Of a stretch of DNA of 64,000 nt, positions 60,587 through 64,000 are shown one piece after another (within the stretch, counting starts at the first letter, position 1; the number at the start of each line of letters is the position of its first letter). The stretch covers positions 24,854 through 88,853 of the forward strand of contig NZ_JAIVFS010000032.1 of NCBI RefSeq assembly GCF_020829645.1, in the 5' to 3' direction. Under the pieces are notes generated by a model, which saw only the letters and a program-made list of their open reading frames with translations, was not told the DNA's origin and ran no database searches. This stretch comes from Nostoc mirabile CHAB5784 (GTDB lineage Bacteria; Cyanobacteriota; Cyanobacteriia; Cyanobacteriales; Nostocaceae). The position numbers and the translations under genes are program-made.

Positions 60587-62011
60587 ATGAGTATTCAAGT
60601 TTCTCCCAGTCCAATACCTAACTCGAATTTAGTCAGTTTGACATCGACTCTCTTAGATAGAGATGATTATCTGGTTGGGTTGTTAAATCAAGTAACGGCA
60701 AATAAAACAGAAGGTTGGTTGCAGGAATTACGCCAAAGTGCTGCTAATTGGGTACGTCACTCGATTATCCCGACTACCCGCGAGGAAGAATGGCGATTTA
60801 CTGATTTGTCGTCTCTGCGAAAGGTGCAATTTAATGTAGAGACGGTAAATCCTGCGTCTTTGCAATTTGATATTTTGCCAGAGGCGGCTAATAGTCGTTT
60901 GGTATTTGTTAATGGCGTTTATGTGCCGGAGTTATCAGCAGTTACAGATTTGCCATCTGGAATTGTGGTAAGTAATTTGGCTGGTTTGTCTGTGGTTGAG
61001 CAGGAGGATGTACAGCAGTATTTAGCTCAAGCTCAGGGAGCGCAGGAGGTTTTTACTGCTCTCAATACGGCTGGGATAACTGATGCAGCTGTGGTGTGGG
61101 TGAAGAAGAATGTGGTTGTTGAAACGCCTATTCATTTGGTGTTTATTTCGGTTGCGGGGGAAACTGCGATGATTTCGCAGCCGCGTTGTTTGGTGGTGGC
61201 GGAAGGTGGTTCGCAGGTGACGTTGGTTGAGGAGTATACGAACCGCAGAGGAGGACACTTCCGTGCGGGGGTTCCCCCCGTTGAGGAAAGTGTCCGTCGC
61301 GCAGAGAGCGCAGAGGAAGAGGGAGTATATTTTACAAATGCAGTTACGGAAATTTGGGTTGGTGACAATGCAAAAGTGAGCCACACTAGGGTTGAGCAAG
61401 AAGGTGCAGAGGCTTTTCATATTGGGAAGACTGCGATCGCTCAGAGCTTGAATAGTCGATATACTTGTCATGCCATAACTTTAGGTGCGAAGTTGTCACG
61501 GCACAATTTGGAGATTTTGCAAACTGGTGAGCAGACACAAACTACTCTCAATGGTTTGACGATAATTTCTGGTAAGCAGTTGTCTGATACTCACAGTGCG
61601 ATCGCACTCAACTATCCTCACGGTACAAGTGACCAATTGCATAAATGTATTGTAGGCGATCGCGCTCATGCGGTGTTCAATGGTAAAGTTTTTGTACCCA
61701 AACCAGCGCAGTTGACAAATGCAGCCCAGTTGAATCGCAATTTGCTGCTATCATCTAAAGCCAGAGTTGATACCAAACCCCAATTGGAAATTACGGCGGA
61801 TAATGTAAAGTGCGCCCACGGTGCTACCGTTAGCCAATTGGAAGATGATGAAATATTCTATCTGCAAAGTCGGGGAATTGATGAAAACGATGCTCGGAAG
61901 TTATTAATTAACGCCTTCGCTGCTGAAGTTATCAACAAAATACCAGTTCCTTCTCTGCGAGAAATCCTGTTAAACACAGTCAATAATCTTAAGTCTCTGA
62001 CTAATGACTAA
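60587..62011 (+). CDS. sufD: Fe-S cluster assembly protein SufD, with an in-frame repeat insertion
   Basis: 474 aa, about 25-30 longer than usual. A SufB-like scaffold paralogue: REEEWRFTDLSSLRKVQF, QPRCLVVAEGGSQVTLVEEY, FTNAVTEIWVGDNAKVSHTR, SGKQLSDTHSAIALNYPHGT and the conserved C-terminal ITADNVKCAHGATVSQLEDD with its key His/Cys. About residues 218-245 are encoded by a dispersed intergenic repeat that has landed in frame (TNRRGGHFRAGVPPVEESVR, then RAESAEEE). The reading frame on both sides is normal, so the protein is probably still made. Third gene of sufBCDS. Confidence 0.95.
   Translation: MSIQVSPSPIPNSNLVSLTSTLLDRDDYLVGLLNQVTANKTEGWLQELRQSAANWVRHSIIPTTREEEWRFTDLSSLRKVQFNVETVNPASLQFDILPEAANSRLVFVNGVYVPELSAVTDLPSGIVVSNLAGLSVVEQEDVQQYLAQAQGAQEVFTALNTAGITDAAVVWVKKNVVVETPIHLVFISVAGETAMISQPRCLVVAEGGSQVTLVEEYTNRRGGHFRAGVPPVEESVRRAESAEEEGVYFTNAVTEIWVGDNAKVSHTRVEQEGAEAFHIGKTAIAQSLNSRYTCHAITLGAKLSRHNLEILQTGEQTQTTLNGLTIISGKQLSDTHSAIALNYPHGTSDQLHKCIVGDRAHAVFNGKVFVPKPAQLTNAAQLNRNLLLSSKARVDTKPQLEITADNVKCAHGATVSQLEDDEIFYLQSRGIDENDARKLLINAFAAEVINKIPVPSLREILLNTVNNLKSLTND
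61238..61321. repeat. Dispersed repeat with hairpin inserted within sufD
   Basis: 84 bp. The outer parts ACGAACCGCAGAGG and CGCAGAGAGCGCAGAGGAAG correspond to the repeat before sufC (59676-59711). Between them is a hairpin element GGACACTTCC / GGAAAGTGTCC (61253-61295) with a GGGGG/CCCCC inner stem. The total is a multiple of three, so the frame is kept. Confidence 0.8.
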
Positions 62012-62023
62012 TGACCATTGTAC

Positions 62024-62043
62024 AGACGCGATTAATCGCGTCT
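62024..62043. repeat. Perfect 20-bp palindrome between sufD and sufS
   Basis: AGACGCGATTAATCGCGTCT, a perfect palindrome in the 64 bp gap, surrounded by CTAATGA heptamer-like repeats. It could form an RNA hairpin between the two coding regions. Confidence 0.8.
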
Positions 62044-62075
62044 CTACTGACTAATGACTAATAACTAATCTACCA

Positions 62076-63338
62076 ATGACTTTCACCTCTACCAAAACCC
62101 TTGCTGATAAAGTTCGCGCTGATTTCCCGATATTGCATCAGGAAGTCAACGATAAACCCTTGGTTTATCTCGATAATGCTGCGACATCACAAAAGCCTTT
62201 GTTCGTATTAAATACCCTACGGGATTATTACGAGCAATATAATGCTAACGTGCATCGCGGTGCCCATACGCTGAGTGCTAAAGCTACTGATGCTTATGAA
62301 GGTGCTAGAGATAAAGTTGCCAAATTCATTAATGCTGCATCGCGTCAAGAAATCGTCTACACGCGCAACGCAAGTGAGGCGATTAACCTAGTAGCTTATA
62401 GCTGGGGAATGAATAATTTGCAGCCGGGAGATGAAATTATTCTCTCGGTGATGGAACACCATAGTAATATTGTGCCTTGGCAATTGGTGGCACAAAAAAC
62501 GGGTGCAGTACTGAAATTTGTAGAATTAACACCAGAAGAAACTTTTGATTTGTCACAGTTTAAAAAGCTGATTTCCGACAAAACAAAGTTGGTGTCGGTA
62601 GTGCATATTTCTAATGCTTTGGGTTGCATTAACCCAGTGTCAGAAATTGCTGCGATCGCTCACAGCTACGGTGCTAAATTCTTAGTTGATGCTTGCCAAA
62701 GTGTTCCCCACTTCCCTGTCGATGTGCAGCAGATAGATTGTGATTGGTTGGTAGCTTCCGGTCATAAAATGTGTGCGCCAACTGGGATAGGATTTCTGTA
62801 TGGCAAGTTGAAATTGTTGGAATCAATGCCACCATTTTTTGGTGGTGGTGAGATGATTGCAGAGGTGTATTTAGACCATTCAACTTATGCAGAATTACCA
62901 CATAAATTTGAAGCTGGTACACCTGCAATTGGAGAAGCGATCGCACTTGGTGCTGCGATCGATTATCTTACTAGTATTGGCATGGATAAAATTCACGCCT
63001 ACGAAGCAGAATTAACAGCTTATTTGTTCCAACAATTAGAGCAAATTCCCCAAATACGAATTTACGGCCCCAAACCAAATGCAAAAGGTGAAGGTAGAGC
63101 CGCTCTTGCGTCGTTCACAGCCGGAGAAGTTCACGCTAACGACTTATCTACATTATTAGATCAAGAAGGCGTTGCTATCCGTTCTGGCCACCACTGCACT
63201 CAACCATTACACCGTTACTTAGGTCTTGCTGCAACCGCACGAGCAAGTTTATCTTTCTACAACACCCGTGAGGAAATTGATATTTTCATCAAAGCGCTCA
63301 AAGAAACTCTGGACTTTTTTGCAGGTTTCCTTGCTTAA
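62076..63338 (+). CDS. sufS: Cysteine desulfurase SufS
   Basis: 420 aa PLP enzyme that supplies sulfur for cluster assembly from cysteine. The PLP Lys is K231 (ASGHKMCAPTGIGFLYG), the catalytic Cys is C374 (RSGHHCTQPLHRYL), and the group II (SufS) context is supported by ADFPILHQEVNDKPLVYLDN and HRGAHTLSAKATDAYEGAR. The length is normal. Last gene of sufBCDS, followed by a strong hairpin. A SufE-type partner is not in the window. Confidence 0.97.
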   Translation: MTFTSTKTLADKVRADFPILHQEVNDKPLVYLDNAATSQKPLFVLNTLRDYYEQYNANVHRGAHTLSAKATDAYEGARDKVAKFINAASRQEIVYTRNASEAINLVAYSWGMNNLQPGDEIILSVMEHHSNIVPWQLVAQKTGAVLKFVELTPEETFDLSQFKKLISDKTKLVSVVHISNALGCINPVSEIAAIAHSYGAKFLVDACQSVPHFPVDVQQIDCDWLVASGHKMCAPTGIGFLYGKLKLLESMPPFFGGGEMIAEVYLDHSTYAELPHKFEAGTPAIGEAIALGAAIDYLTSIGMDKIHAYEAELTAYLFQQLEQIPQIRIYGPKPNAKGEGRAALASFTAGEVHANDLSTLLDQEGVAIRSGHHCTQPLHRYLGLAATARASLSFYNTREEIDIFIKALKETLDFFAGFLA

Positions 63339-63360
63339 AGTTAGAAAATATTTAGATACT

Positions 63361-63408
63361 AATTGTGCCAATTATCAGCAACATATCTTGCTAATAGTTG
63401 GCACAATT
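63361..63408. terminator. Long hairpin after sufS
   Basis: AATTGTGCCAA and TTGGCACAATT are perfect arms, and pairing continues inward (TAT.AGCAA / TTGCT.ATA) for 21 positions with two mismatches. Flanking A/T stretches are short, so it could end transcripts in either direction. Confidence 0.7.
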
Positions 63409-63441
63409 TAATTATCTGGATTCTTTACAGGAGCAACTAAG

Positions 63442-63906
63442 GTGTCATACAGTGACTTTACTTTAGATAGAGTTAGAAAAACCTTTGGCTTAACTATTTC
63501 TGATAAAATTGATATATTTGCATCTGTACATGAAGTAGAGTGTCCATCATTACTTGCAGAAGTCTTGCGGGAAAATGTACCTTTAGCTCTTGCTAGTAAT
63601 ACTGAAAAATCCCGCTCAGAGATGATTATTGCGCCTATTTTAATTGCTGTAAGGAAATATTTAAATAATCAAATAAGTTTATTTTCTGGTATCGATTTTA
63701 CTGTTGACTCAACACAAGGTTTAAATGGAAATTGCGATTTTATTATTAGCCGTTCACCAGAGTTACTAATTCTTAACGCACCAGTTGTCACAATTGTAGA
63801 AGCTAAGAAAGAAAATATTAATGCAGGATTAGGTCAGTGTGTAGCAGAGATGTTAGCAGCTAAATTGTTTAATCGTAAGGATTCAGGTCTAATATTTAGG
63901 AAGTAG
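63442..63906 (+). CDS. PD-(D/E)XK-type endonuclease-like protein, 3'-truncated
   Basis: 154 aa from a GTG. The pattern NGNCDFIISRSPELLIL then VVTIVEAKKENINAGLGQC and VAEMLAAKLFN is a restriction-endonuclease-like core: an Asp on the strand before, then the E-x-K pair and a Gln/Glu helix. Cyanobacterial members of this family are longer (about 200 aa), with a further strand-helix part after AAKLFN. Here the sequence leaves the family at NRKDSGLIFRK and stops. The change point coincides with GTAAGG at 63875, the kind of terminus IS66-type elements have, and the opposite strand there encodes a transposase tail. Probably inactivated by insertion. Confidence 0.7.
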   Translation: MSYSDFTLDRVRKTFGLTISDKIDIFASVHEVECPSLLAEVLRENVPLALASNTEKSRSEMIIAPILIAVRKYLNNQISLFSGIDFTVDSTQGLNGNCDFIISRSPELLILNAPVVTIVEAKKENINAGLGQCVAEMLAAKLFNRKDSGLIFRK

Positions 63907-64000
63907 AGATGGGGGAGACAGATAATTATTAGAATCAACCAGTAGTGCTTGTACAAAAAAATCAATAATAGACTTGCCTTGACGACGACAAGTCTGCACC
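63889..64000 (-). mobile_element. C-terminal part of an IS66-family transposase (runs off the window)
   Basis: On the minus strand the frame VQTCRRQGKSIIDFFVQALL, then LSPPSLLPKY and stop, looks like the C-terminus of IS66-type TnpC transposases (RxQGxS near the end and PSLLP just before the stop). Only 36 codons are inside the window. The element's outer end is probably near 63875. Confidence 0.55.

Overview
The window looks like chromosomal DNA of a filamentous, heterocyst-type cyanobacterium close to Nostoc/Anabaena. The evidence is psbO, a CrtW-type carotenoid ketolase, CofG, cyanobacterial FtsQ and FtsZ, a divergent sufR / sufBCDS locus, a DevB-like adaptor, many HIP1 octamers (GCGATCGC) inside genes, heptanucleotide short tandem repeats, and dense small palindromic or MITE-like elements between genes. 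No rRNA, tRNA or CRISPR array was found.

Layout. 0-5 kb: devB-like exporter adaptor, a membrane-anchored pentapeptide-repeat protein and a methyltransferase, all on the minus strand. 5.9-11.5 kb: a tightly overlapped minus-strand phosphorelay operon (five-PAS sensor kinase, CheY-like regulator, hybrid kinase). 12-15.6 kb: two more pentapeptide proteins of the same unusual architecture and a cut-down membrane anchor, amid nested mobile repeats. 15.9-19.2 kb: FAD oxidoreductase and a long TPR protein. 19.2-21 kb: a gene graveyard (tyrosine recombinase tail, GNAT tail, VapD toxin-like gene, 5'-truncated Rpn-type protein). 21-27 kb: SemiSWEET, radical SAM protein, small zinc-ribbon-like and SRPBCC proteins, crtW, cofG. 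27-31 kb and 40-47 kb: two paralogous ATPase/effector gene pairs. 31-40 kb: hflX, a PEP-CTERM protein, grx-gshB, ftsZ and ftsQ. 47-57 kb: psbO, a sigma factor and assorted small or unknown genes. 57-63.3 kb: sufR and sufBCDS. The right end holds a nuclease-like gene cut by what looks like an IS66-family element.

The best candidate for an undescribed system is the pair of two-gene modules at 27682-30608 and 40667-47236. Each has a P-loop ATPase (about 440 aa, GHxGxGKST, VIVDNLDR, SQTLDR.C..SGGH.RNLL). It is followed by an effector whose N-terminal domain carries an APDFxxW motif and no P-loop. One effector ends in near-identical TPRs and a basic hydrophobic tail. The other continues into a second P-loop ATPase domain, a membrane segment and 14 WD40 repeats. 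The shared front ends with swapped back ends suggest a modular NTP-dependent sensing, signalling or conflict system; this is inference.

The window is also rich in small mobile repeats. A 138-142 bp element has 10-bp target duplications in both copies, and a 146 bp element with 10-bp duplications has inserted into another element. A TA-flanked element is present three times. An element sits inside a G+C-rich palindrome. A repeat has inserted in frame within sufD and itself carries a hairpin. A solitary CRISPR-repeat-like sequence lies between sufC and sufD.
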